From Bradyrhizobium ottawaense (GTDB taxonomy: Bacteria > Pseudomonadota > Alphaproteobacteria > Rhizobiales > Xanthobacteraceae), in contig NZ_CP029425.2 in assembly GCF_002278135.3 (NCBI RefSeq), positions 5,556,001 to 5,620,000 of the forward strand: a stretch of DNA of 64,000 nucleotides. Direction: 5' to 3'. Position 1 is the first letter of the stretch; the number at the start of each line of letters is the position of its first letter. The position numbers were made by a program, and so were the translations under genes. This document shows, one piece after another, positions 1 through 8,165 of the stretch. The notes beneath the pieces are model-generated. The model was not told where the DNA came from, did no database searches, and was given only the letters and a program-made list of their open reading frames with translations.

Positions 1-63
1 GCCGACCACGGCCATGGGCGCGCTGTCGCCCGCGTTCAGCCCGGTTCGCAACAATCTGCTCAT
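1..63 (-). CDS. Start of an unidentified gene downstream of hyuB (partial)
   Basis: An ATG at 61-63 on the minus strand opens a frame that runs off the window edge after 21 codons. It lies 10 bases beyond the hyuB stop and has a weak purine-rich stretch (GAAGGG) upstream, so it is probably the third gene of the hyu transcript. The visible peptide starts MSRLLRTG and ends APMAVVG, which is too short to assign a family. Confidence 0.4.
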   Translation of the reverse strand, partial: MSRLLRTGLNAGDSAPMAVVG

Positions 64-73
64 CGCAATCCCT

Positions 74-1654
74 TCACTCCGCAGCATCAGCGCCGTAGCC
101 ACCGCCGCCGCAAGTCTCGACGGTGACAAGATCGCCTTGCTGCAGCACGAGGTTGGATTTGCCGTCGATCGCGACGTTGGCGCCCTGCCTGACAAGCGAG
201 ATGCGACAGGCCTTCCCGGGTTCGCCGCCCTGCATCCCGAATGGCGGAATCACCATGCGCTCGATGCAGGTCGTCAGATGCATCGAGGGCGCCAGAATGC
301 GGTAGGCACGCACGACACCATCGCCGCCGCGGTGGGCGCCAGCGCCGCCGGATTGCCGGCGAATGGACTGCTGCTCGAGGCGGATCGCGTAGTTCGCCTC
401 GATCACCTCGACCGGCGTGTTGGAGGTGTTGGACAGATGCACCCGGGTCGCCGAGATGCCGGCCCGATCGTGCCGCGCGCCTTCGCCGCCCCCGTGGACC
501 TCGTAGAGCATCTTCCAGGAACCGTCCTGCCGCGGCTGCGCAAAGAACAGGACGCCCGCGGTGGTCGCGCCGCCCGCGGACAATCGTTCGGGGATGGTAT
601 CCTGCATGGCGCGGAAGATCGCATCGACGATGCGCATCGACGTCTCGTGGTTGCCCGCGGCGACGGAGGCCGACCAGCCCGGCTCCAGGATCGAGCCCGG
701 GCGGGTGACGATGGTCAGGGGGCGGAGCGCACCGGCATTCTGCTGCATGTCGCGCCCGCTCATGATGCGCGCGGCGTAGGCGACGGCCGAGCGCGCCATG
801 AACGGCGTCGTGTTGCAGAAATTCGAGACGCGGTCGCAGCTCCCCGAAAGGTCGAAGGTCGCCTCGTCGCCGGCAATGGTAATCCTGACGTGGATACGCG
901 CGGGCGCGTCGTTCACGCTGCCGTCGTCGAGATGGTCTTCGCCCTCGTAGACCCCGTCCGGCAACGCGCGGATAGCCTCGCGCATCTCGATTTCGGAGAG
1001 GTCGTGCAGGCGCGACTGCGTCGCGGTGAACACCGCCTTGCCGTGCTCGCGGCAGAGATCGACGATGCGCCGCTCGCCGGCCTTGGTCGCCGCGATCTGC
1101 GCGAGAAGGTCGCCCTCACAGGATTCGGCGTCCCGAACGTTGGCCTTGAGCAATTGCACGATCGGCGCGTTGATTCCGGCCGCGGTCGCGATCAGCACTG
1201 GCGGGATACGCATCGCCTCCTGAAACGTGTCGATGGCTTTTGCAAAATAGCTGCCGGGCCAGGTGCCGCCGATATCCGGCCAGTGCGCGAGGCTGACCGC
1301 GAACGCCACGATCTCGACATCGACAAAGACGGGGCGGACGACCTTGACGTCGTTGAGATGATTGCCGCCGAGCGCGCCGACATTGTAGATCAGCACGTCA
1401 CCGTCGTTCAGGCTGTCGCGCGGCACCACCTTCAGCAATTCGGGGACCGTGTAAGCCATCGCGCCGAGGTGGATGGGGATGTCGCGGCCCTGCCCGACCA
1501 GACCGCCATGGCCGTCCGTGATCGCCGACGACAAATCGCCGGCCTCGCGCAGCAGCGGCGAGCGCGCCGAGCGCGTCATCACCAGGCTCATCTCCTCGGC
1601 CGCAGCCGAGAGTCCGTGCCGGATGACTTCGACGACGAACGGATCGAGCTTCAC
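74..1654 (-). CDS. hyuB: Hydantoinase B / oxoprolinase family protein
   Basis: This is the B subunit of an ATP-dependent hydantoinase/oxoprolinase-type enzyme, which with HyuA opens hydantoin, 5-oxoproline or related cyclic amides in the cytoplasm. The family call rests on the N-terminal LDPFVVEVIRHGL segment, the SPLLREAGDLSSAI and GGNHLNDVKV motifs and the Gly-rich C-terminal tail (CGGGGYG). The GTG at 1652-1654 is chosen as start because it overlaps the hyuA stop in a GTGA junction and has GGAGG just upstream; the frame is open further but that part lies inside hyuA. The product is 526 aa. The true substrate cannot be told from sequence; acetone carboxylase and N-methylhydantoinase subunits share this fold. 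Confidence 0.88.
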   Translation of the reverse strand: MKLDPFVVEVIRHGLSAAAEEMSLVMTRSARSPLLREAGDLSSAITDGHGGLVGQGRDIPIHLGAMAYTVPELLKVVPRDSLNDGDVLIYNVGALGGNHLNDVKVVRPVFVDVEIVAFAVSLAHWPDIGGTWPGSYFAKAIDTFQEAMRIPPVLIATAAGINAPIVQLLKANVRDAESCEGDLLAQIAATKAGERRIVDLCREHGKAVFTATQSRLHDLSEIEMREAIRALPDGVYEGEDHLDDGSVNDAPARIHVRITIAGDEATFDLSGSCDRVSNFCNTTPFMARSAVAYAARIMSGRDMQQNAGALRPLTIVTRPGSILEPGWSASVAAGNHETSMRIVDAIFRAMQDTIPERLSAGGATTAGVLFFAQPRQDGSWKMLYEVHGGGEGARHDRAGISATRVHLSNTSNTPVEVIEANYAIRLEQQSIRRQSGGAGAHRGGDGVVRAYRILAPSMHLTTCIERMVIPPFGMQGGEPGKACRISLVRQGANVAIDGKSNLVLQQGDLVTVETCGGGGYGADAAE

Positions 1655-3660
1655 GTTGCCCTCCGCGTCAGGAACAAATTGCCTGAAACGTCCGGCCTCG
1701 CCTGCCAGCCCGGCGGCACCACCACCGTCGACCACGCGTCTTCGATGATGGCCGGGCCACTGACGGTGTCGGCCAGCGATGCGCGGTCGATAATCCCTGT
1801 CGCGATGTCGTGGAAGCCGTCGAACGAGCAGAGGCGCGTGCCTGATGACAGCGCCCTCGCCGCCGTCGCCGGCCGGCCCACCACCGTTGTCGACGGCCGA
1901 CGCGCCTGTATCCGCACGGATTCGATGACGCAGGGCTCGCTCGTCGCATAGCCGAAGAGTTCGTGATGCCGCGCCAGAAAATCGCTCTTGAGCCTGATCA
2001 CGTCGAGCGGCAGTGCGAGCGGGACTGGAATGGCGTCGTTCTGCGCCGCGTAACGCATCAGCGCCACCAGCTCGACTTCGATCTCCGCCTTCGCGACACC
2101 GTTGGCGATCAGGGGCGCCGACGCATCGTCAATGAGCGTCCCAATGCGCTCCGATACGCGCACGAGATCGATGCCGTCGAGATCGGCGCGCAGGGTCTGC
2201 TGCTGCAGGAAGCTGAAATCGGCGGTGAGACAGCCCAGCGCCGAGAACGCGCTCGATGCGCTGGGCACGACGACCTGCGCAATCCCGTAGAGATCGGCGA
2301 GGCCCGCAGCATGCATGGGGCCGCCGCCGCCGAAGGCGAGCAGCGTGCAGTCGCGCCCGTCGATGCCGCGCTCGACCGTGACGCGGCGCAGCGCGCGGGC
2401 CATCGTCGCGTTGGCGACCTTGATGATGCCGAGCGCCGTTTCGGTCAGGCTCAGCCCCAACGCCCGCGCGATCGGCGCGATGACGCGCTTGGCCGCATCG
2501 ATGTCGATGCCGATGCGGTCGCCAAGCTTCGTTTCGGGATTGAGATAGCCGAGCACGGCGTTGGCGTCGGTGATGGTTGGCTCGCTGCCGCCGCGGCCGT
2601 AGCAGGCCGGACCCGGCTCGGAACCGGCACTCTCCGGCCCGACCGTCAGGCCACCCGGGCCGTTGCGCACGATCGATCCGCCGCCCGCCCCGATGGAGTG
2701 GACCGCAAGCATCGGCTGGCGCAGCGGCTTGTCGCCGAGCATGCGGCCGTCGGTCATCTCGGCCTGGCCGTCGACGATCAGGCACACGTCCGTCGTGGTG
2801 CCGCCCATGTCGAAGGTGAGCATGCGCGGCGTGCCGAGCTGGCGCGCGATGCTGACCGACGCCGAGACGCCGGCGGCCGGGCCCGACATCGCCATCACAA
2901 GCGGGCGACGCTTCACCGCGGAGATCGGGATCATCGCGCCGGCGGAATGAAACACCTGCAGGCCGGGGCCAATCGGCAGGCGTTGCTCCAGCTCGCTCAG
3001 ATACTCGACCGCAATAGGCATCGCGGCCGCGTTGAACACGGTCGCCGAGGTCCGCTCATACTCGCGTGCCTCGGGGTTGACCTCATGTGACAGCGAGACA
3101 TGGGCGACGACGTCCTTGAGGCGCTCGCCGAGCATTTTTTCGTGCACGGGATTGGCATAGGCGTGAAGGAGAGCCACCGCGACGCTCTGAACGCCGGTCT
3201 CCTTCAGCCAGGCCACCAGGCGCTCGATCTCCGCTTGTTCCAGCGGCTTCAGCACCCGTCCCTCGTGATCGAGGCGCTCGGCGAGCCCGAAGCAGCGCTC
3301 AGGCGGCACGAGCGGCGGCGATTTCGGCGGAATGTCGAGACGGTAGAGATCGCGGCGGCGATAACGCGCGATCTCGAGCACATCGGCAAATCCCTCGGTC
3401 GCGACCAGCGCCACCTTCGGCAGTCGGCCCTCGACGATGGCGTTGGTCACGCGCGTGGTGCCGTGGACGAAGCGCCTGACCTCGCTTCTGCGCAGGCCCA
3501 CCGCCTCGATCGCCTCCAGCATCGCCTGAACCGGAGCGTCGGGGCGCGACGGCACCTTTGCAATCCGCGCCTCCGATGAATCGCGCCGGATCGCGATGAT
3601 ATCGGTGAAGGTGCCGCCGATATCGGTGCCGACCTCCCAGTGATTTTCGGGGGAGCTCAT
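1651..3660 (-). CDS. hyuA: Hydantoinase A / oxoprolinase family protein
   Basis: This is the ATP-binding A subunit partnering HyuB. The N-terminal phosphate-binding motif GTDIGGTFTD (residues about 11-20) and a second ASKHA-type motif, TFDMGGTTTDVCL, near residue 280 mark the hydantoinase A family, as does the FVHGTTRVTNAI segment near residue 65. At 669 aa it has normal length for stand-alone A subunits. It is translationally coupled to hyuB (4-base overlap). The ATG at 3658-3660 lacks a clear Shine-Dalgarno sequence. An AraC gene is divergent about 580 bases away, but no direct link is evident. The substrate is unknown. Confidence 0.9.
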   Translation of the reverse strand: MSSPENHWEVGTDIGGTFTDIIAIRRDSSEARIAKVPSRPDAPVQAMLEAIEAVGLRRSEVRRFVHGTTRVTNAIVEGRLPKVALVATEGFADVLEIARYRRRDLYRLDIPPKSPPLVPPERCFGLAERLDHEGRVLKPLEQAEIERLVAWLKETGVQSVAVALLHAYANPVHEKMLGERLKDVVAHVSLSHEVNPEAREYERTSATVFNAAAMPIAVEYLSELEQRLPIGPGLQVFHSAGAMIPISAVKRRPLVMAMSGPAAGVSASVSIARQLGTPRMLTFDMGGTTTDVCLIVDGQAEMTDGRMLGDKPLRQPMLAVHSIGAGGGSIVRNGPGGLTVGPESAGSEPGPACYGRGGSEPTITDANAVLGYLNPETKLGDRIGIDIDAAKRVIAPIARALGLSLTETALGIIKVANATMARALRRVTVERGIDGRDCTLLAFGGGGPMHAAGLADLYGIAQVVVPSASSAFSALGCLTADFSFLQQQTLRADLDGIDLVRVSERIGTLIDDASAPLIANGVAKAEIEVELVALMRYAAQNDAIPVPLALPLDVIRLKSDFLARHHELFGYATSEPCVIESVRIQARRPSTTVVGRPATAARALSSGTRLCSFDGFHDIATGIIDRASLADTVSGPAIIEDAWSTVVVPPGWQARPDVSGNLFLTRRAT

Positions 3661-4243
3661 GTGCGGGGGCAGCGACGGATGAGGTCCGAACCGGACGCCG
3701 GGCTGTTACCGTCCATCGCGACATCCAATGCCCAACCGAGAGCGCTCATCATGCATCCCTTGTCTTGCCATTGTCCGCGAGTGTGCGACAGAGCGGTCAG
3801 GTCGGGATAGAGCCAGGTTTGTCGCAAACCACCGGGCTGGCGCCGCGAGCTGCAAGTTCGGTTGCACGTTTTGGTGCAGCTGTGCCCGCGCGGAGAGCAT
3901 GCAGATGTCGAGTGCTGGACGCCAGCAGAGTGCATCGCACCACGGATTTTTCGGCGCAAACCGTCACGTCCGTTGCGCTGCAATCCGAACATCCGAAATC
4001 ACCTGTCTAATTTGCAGGCGATCGAACGGCGCTGCGCGAGGTTCGGATGCCCATGAGCTATGCACGGCAGGCGGCTCAGCCTTTCTTTATTGTACGGTCA
4101 GTAAGCGAGGATATCGTCCGGTCCAATCGATGGGCGACAGCGCAGCCATCCGTTGAGACCAGCTCGTTAGAAACCATCGAGATTCGGACGTCCTGCGTTG
4201 AAAGTCACGATCGCGGGCCAGATATTGCCTGAACCCGCCAGTC
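3661..4243. other. Non-coding stretch between hyuA and the AraC gene
   Basis: About 580 bases separate the two divergent genes. Short open frames exist on both strands, but none has a recognisable product or a convincing ribosome binding site. An inverted repeat, TGCAA-N6-TTGCA, at 3851-3866 could be an operator. Promoters for hyuA and the AraC gene should lie here; I cannot place them. Confidence 0.5.
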
Positions 4244-5092
4244 ATGTTCGGATCGACCATCGCCCGCATGCCCTTCTTCCGGCTCAACGACGACCATATG
4301 AACCCCGATGATCTCGGGGATTTCGATCCTGAAACCGTGCCTCGCGCCGTCGCCGCTTTCGGGGGCCACATGGTCACCAAGGGCATGGAGCTGGCCATGC
4401 ACGAGCATCGCAAGGACGAGCTCGTCCTGACCATGCGTGGCATCGTCAGGCTGGAGGCCGGTCACGGCGTCTGGATCGTCCCGCCGCGCTGTGCGGTGTG
4501 GATTCCCGGCCATGTTCCGCACAGCGTCAGCGTCGCTGGCGACGTCGAGATGCATTGCCTGTTCGTCGAACCGGATGCGGTGCCGGCGCTCCCGCGGCAA
4601 TGTTGCACGCTGACGATCTCGCCCTTGCTCGAGCATTTGCTGGTGCACGCCACCCACATGCCGGTCATGTACGATCCCGACGGCGCCGACGGCAGGATCG
4701 CCGCGGTGCTGCTCGACCAGCTGTCGCTGGCCCCCGCCGAAGAGCTGCGCTTCCCCATGCCGGCCGATGCCAGGCTGCGCCGGATCGCCAGCGCGATGAT
4801 GACCGATCCTTCCGATCGCGCGACGATCGAGGATTGGAGCCGGCGCATGGCCGTCGCCCCGCGCACCCTCACCCGCATCCTGCAACGCGAGACCGGCATG
4901 AGCTTCGGCCGCTGGCGCCAGCAGCTCCACATCCTGATCGCGCTTCAGCGCCTCGACCAGGGCGCATCGGTCCAGGCCGTGGCGCTCGATCTCGGCTATG
5001 AGGGGGCCAGCGCCTTCGTCACCATGTTCCGCAAGGCACTGGGCAAGCCACCGGCGCGATACCTGGCCGAACGCCGCATCGGCGCACACTGA
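4244..5092 (+). CDS. AraC-family transcriptional regulator with cupin sensor domain
   Basis: This is a cytoplasmic transcription factor of 282 aa in the longest form. The N-terminal half looks like a cupin-type sensor (HEHRKDELVLTMRG near residue 50 and VWIPGHVPHSV near residue 88). The C-terminal 100 residues hold two helix-turn-helix motifs, with the AraC signature around VALDLGYEGASAFVTMFRKALGKPP. The arrangement resembles NimR-like regulators. The ATG at 4244 has no good Shine-Dalgarno; ATGs at 4268 and 4298 are alternatives. It sits 106 bases upstream of the O-methyltransferase on the same strand and may control that unit or the divergent hyu genes. The effector is unknown. Confidence 0.85.
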   Translation: MFGSTIARMPFFRLNDDHMNPDDLGDFDPETVPRAVAAFGGHMVTKGMELAMHEHRKDELVLTMRGIVRLEAGHGVWIVPPRCAVWIPGHVPHSVSVAGDVEMHCLFVEPDAVPALPRQCCTLTISPLLEHLLVHATHMPVMYDPDGADGRIAAVLLDQLSLAPAEELRFPMPADARLRRIASAMMTDPSDRATIEDWSRRMAVAPRTLTRILQRETGMSFGRWRQQLHILIALQRLDQGASVQAVALDLGYEGASAFVTMFRKALGKPPARYLAERRIGAH

Positions 5093-5198
5093 CCGGAATT
5101 CGCAATCGATTGTCCCGTTCGCGGAATGCGGTCTGAGGGACCATTTCGTATCCAGGCTCCGAAGCGCCCGGCGGGCGCATCGCAAGGAGCCGACCGAC

Positions 5199-5891
5199 AT
5201 GGATTCACTCAGCAAGGGCGTCGTCGCCGACGTCCTCCATCGTCTTCATCAGGAAGCGGAGATCGCCGACGGCCAACTGATGCAAACCTTCGCGAACGAA
5301 GCGAAGAGCCGGGATGAGATCATCAGCAAGGCCATCGCGGCCGAGAGCCGCGATCTGAACGAAGTCTATCGCGGACTTGCGGACAATTTCCTGAGCGTCT
5401 CTCCGCGGTTCGGACGCTTCCTCTACATGTGCGTCCGCGCCTCCAAGGCACAGCGCATCGTCGAGTTCGGCTCCTCGATGGGGATTTCCGCGATCTACAT
5501 GGCGGCGGGCTTGCGCGACATCGGTGGCGGCCGCCTGATCGGGACCGATCTCGAACCCGGCAAGATCGAGCGGGCGCGGGCAAATCTTGCCGCCGCGGGG
5601 CTCGCCGACCTCGTCGAGTTCAGGCACGGCGATGCGCGCGAAACGCTCAGCTCCGGCCTTGGCGACGAGATCGACATGGTGATGCTCGATGGCGCTTTCA
5701 CTCTTTATCTTCCCATTCTCAGGCTGCTGGAGCCGCACTTGAAGCGCGGCGCGCTCATCGTCGGCGAGAACGCGCTCGAGGAAGCCTCGGGCTATATCGA
5801 CTACGTGCGCGATCCCGAGAACGGTTACCTCTCACTGTCGCTGCCGTTCGAGCCGGGACGCGGCAACGAATTCACGATCAAGACCAGATGA
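5199..5891 (+). CDS. Class I SAM-dependent O-methyltransferase
   Basis: A 230-aa cytoplasmic methyltransferase related to the catechol/caffeoyl-CoA O-methyltransferase family (methyltransferase family 3). The SAM-binding motif I is EFGSSMGIS (near residue 90), followed by GTDLEPGKIERA and the VMLDGAF strand. The ATG at 5199 is chosen because AAGGAG lies about 9 bases upstream; the frame is open further but without family similarity. The stop overlaps the start of the next gene (ATGA), so it is translationally coupled to the siderophore-interacting reductase. That pairing suggests action on a catechol-like or siderophore-related compound, which is inference only. Confidence 0.85.
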   Translation: MDSLSKGVVADVLHRLHQEAEIADGQLMQTFANEAKSRDEIISKAIAAESRDLNEVYRGLADNFLSVSPRFGRFLYMCVRASKAQRIVEFGSSMGISAIYMAAGLRDIGGGRLIGTDLEPGKIERARANLAAAGLADLVEFRHGDARETLSSGLGDEIDMVMLDGAFTLYLPILRLLEPHLKRGALIVGENALEEASGYIDYVRDPENGYLSLSLPFEPGRGNEFTIKTR

Positions 5892-6682
5892 TCGGCATGG
5901 CGGTGAACCCTGCGATGGAGCCAAACTTGAACGAGCCCGCTCACGAGCCACAAACGTCCGAGCCATCGCGGGCACCGCAGGGACGGGTCACGCGGATGTT
6001 GCTGCGATGGCTGATGCGCCCTGCGCGCGTTGCCGGCATCAAGACGCTCTCGCCGCACTTCCGGCTCGTCGAGCTCGAAGGCGAAGCGCTCAGAAACGTC
6101 GCCTGGGCGGCCGGCGACAAGATCCAGGTCGCGATGGGCTCGGGCCTGAGCGCGCGCACCTATACGCCGATGTGGTGGGACGCCGGCAACGGCAGAACGC
6201 GGCTGCTGGCCTTTGCACATGGCGAAGGCCCCGGCAGCCGCTGGGCTAGCAGTTTGCGCGAAGGTGACAGCTGCCAGTTCTTTGGTCCACGCCGCTCGCT
6301 CGACCTTGCCGACCTCCAAGCGCCCATCGTTCTGTTCGGCGATGAAACCTCGTTCGGCCTTGCGGCGGCGTTGCGCGACAGCCTGCAGGCTTGCGGCGCG
6401 CTCCATCTGTTCGAAGCCGCTGATATCGCGGAGTCGAGACTTGTGCTGGGCTCCATCGGCCTCGGCCACGCCAGGCTAATGGCACGCAGCGCCGATGACA
6501 CCCATCTTGCAACCGCCGAATCCGAGTTGCTCCGCCTTGCCGCAAACGGCGCACAGTTCGTCCTGACCGGCAAGGCATCCTCGATCCAGCGTGTCGGCCG
6601 CGCCTTGAAGGCCGCCGGCGTCGCATTATCGCGGATCAGGGCAAAAGCCTATTGGGCACCGGGCAAGACCGGCCTGGACTAG
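5888..6682 (+). CDS. Siderophore-interacting protein (FAD/NAD(P)H ferric-chelate reductase family)
   Basis: A 264-aa protein of the SIP/ViuB/YqjH family, flavoproteins that reduce ferric siderophores in the cytoplasm so that the metal is released. The FAD-binding motif SARTYTPMWWD (around residue 90) corresponds to the RxYT pocket; the NAD(P)-binding half begins at APIVLFGDETSFGLA. The ATG at 5888 overlaps the methyltransferase stop; a second ATG nine bases on is possible. It converges with the minus-strand PepSY/receptor genes (6732-10514). Both arms carry metal-chelate uptake functions, so they may serve one system. Metal specificity cannot be deduced. Confidence 0.82.
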   Translation: MIGMAVNPAMEPNLNEPAHEPQTSEPSRAPQGRVTRMLLRWLMRPARVAGIKTLSPHFRLVELEGEALRNVAWAAGDKIQVAMGSGLSARTYTPMWWDAGNGRTRLLAFAHGEGPGSRWASSLREGDSCQFFGPRRSLDLADLQAPIVLFGDETSFGLAAALRDSLQACGALHLFEAADIAESRLVLGSIGLGHARLMARSADDTHLATAESELLRLAANGAQFVLTGKASSIQRVGRALKAAGVALSRIRAKAYWAPGKTGLD

Positions 6683-6731
6683 AGAGGAGCCGATAGAACC
6701 GCCGGCCGTTGGTCAAGACACGCGGTCTCGG

Positions 6732-8153
6732 TCAGGACCGCAGACGCCGCCAGCCAATCGCGATCCCGGTGACGGAGAACGCCAGTCCCAACGCACACAG
6801 TCCAACGATAAGGGCATCGCGCAGACGCGGATGCGCCAGCAGGACCGGAAAATCGAGCGTGTGGAGCGCGCTGTAGAACCAGCGGTAGGCTCGCCGCGAG
6901 GCATCCAGCCTTTGCAGCACACTGCCATCGGCACCGTCGATATCGAACCAGAGGTCGCCGCAGCGCAAGCGGTAGACGGGCGCACCGGGAATAGCTGATT
7001 GCGCGGGGTAGTCGTCGTTGCCAGCAAGAACGGACGGCGCGCCGCAGCCGGCGGCGAGGCGCGCCACCAGATTCTGGATCTCATGCACGTCCAGAAATTC
7101 CGTTGGTCCATCGCGGGGCGCGTCCCCTGCCTTGATCAAGACCTGACGGTCGAGGCCCACCCGGTCGCGCCGGTAGACAGTGCCGTTGAAGGCAAACCAT
7201 TCGATCTCCCGGGCCGAGAGCGATATCGGCTGCCGATCGAGCCATGAGGCAGCCGCCCAATCAGGCAACGCGTTCATCACGCCGGATTCGGCCGCGGTCA
7301 ATTGTCCGCGCGAGAACAGCCGGCCGTGATCCATGGAGAGCCAGCCGCTGAGACTCCATGTCAGCACGAACATTGTTGCCGTGAGGCCAATGACGTGGTG
7401 CAACGCGTGCCAGCCACGATAGGGCGAGGACATCCGGCGCCCTCGCAGCTGCACTCGCGCGATCCCGAGCACCGCGCCAAGCATCGCCGCGATCAAGGCC
7501 AGCAAGGACAGCGTCCAGACGACGCGATCCCACAGCGACCAATTGCTTCTCAGGACTGTCGGGTAAATCCAGTGCAGCACACTGCCGGCCCAATTCCAGC
7601 CCCGCTCGCGCCGCCTCGTGTCCAGGACGATCTCGCCGGTGGACGAGGAGACATAGACTTCCGTCCCGGCGGCATCGCCGAGCGCCACACGAAACAGCGG
7701 CCGGTGGCGATCGAAGCCGTTCGGCACGCTCCACTGATCATGGTCCGAGAGCGCAACGACCGCGGCCCGCGCGGCATCGGGCCCGCGATTGCGCCCGTGC
7801 TCCCGCGCGATGGCAAGCGCGGTATCGGCAATCGCGACCGACGCATCGCCTCCGTCGGAGGCGCGGACCGCGCGCACGCGCGATGATCCCGACACGATGT
7901 AGACCGCTGCATCGCTCCGCTGGATCAGCCGGACGTGCACGGCGCCCGCGACCCCGCTCGCAGCGACCGCCTCCACAACCGGGATCCTCGCCGCTCCGCG
8001 ATCCACCGGCGCAAGGCCGGCAAACCGTTCCGCTTCCGTCAGCGACGGAAACGGAACGAAGTGCATCACGATCCCCGTCGCAAACCACATCGCGAACAGC
8101 AGGCAGAACGCGATCCCGAGCCAGCGATGCGTAACGACGATCGCGCTCATCAT
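6732..8153 (-). CDS. PepSY-associated TM protein (putative inner-membrane metallophore reductase)
   Basis: A 473-aa inner-membrane protein with four predicted membrane spans: the N-terminal VTHRWLGIAFCLLFAMWF segment, one near residue 210 (LSLLALIAAMLGAVLGI), one around WHALHHVIGLTATMFVLTW, and the C-terminal LIVGLCALGLAFSVTGIAIG. Periplasmic PepSY-like domains lie between. Paired histidines in the helices (HRWLG, HALHHV) resemble haem-binding positions of FoxB/FpvG/PiuB-type proteins, some of which reduce ferric siderophores. It starts 12 bases after the receptor stop, so the two are one operon under the cobalamin riboswitch. Tandem ATGs at 8153 and 8150 leave the start ambiguous. Confidence 0.82.
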   Translation of the reverse strand: MMSAIVVTHRWLGIAFCLLFAMWFATGIVMHFVPFPSLTEAERFAGLAPVDRGAARIPVVEAVAASGVAGAVHVRLIQRSDAAVYIVSGSSRVRAVRASDGGDASVAIADTALAIAREHGRNRGPDAARAAVVALSDHDQWSVPNGFDRHRPLFRVALGDAAGTEVYVSSSTGEIVLDTRRRERGWNWAGSVLHWIYPTVLRSNWSLWDRVVWTLSLLALIAAMLGAVLGIARVQLRGRRMSSPYRGWHALHHVIGLTATMFVLTWSLSGWLSMDHGRLFSRGQLTAAESGVMNALPDWAAASWLDRQPISLSAREIEWFAFNGTVYRRDRVGLDRQVLIKAGDAPRDGPTEFLDVHEIQNLVARLAAGCGAPSVLAGNDDYPAQSAIPGAPVYRLRCGDLWFDIDGADGSVLQRLDASRRAYRWFYSALHTLDFPVLLAHPRLRDALIVGLCALGLAFSVTGIAIGWRRLRS

Positions 8154-8165
8154 CCGTTCAGCGCC

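Noticed and set aside
14..1951. A 645-codon plus-strand frame opposite hyuB and the end of hyuA
   Set aside because: No recognisable family; both hydantoinase genes on the minus strand have clear motifs and coupled starts.
3657..4156. Short frames of 111 and 142 codons in the hyuA-araC gap
   Set aside because: No similarity, no ribosome binding sites, biased composition; left as non-coding.
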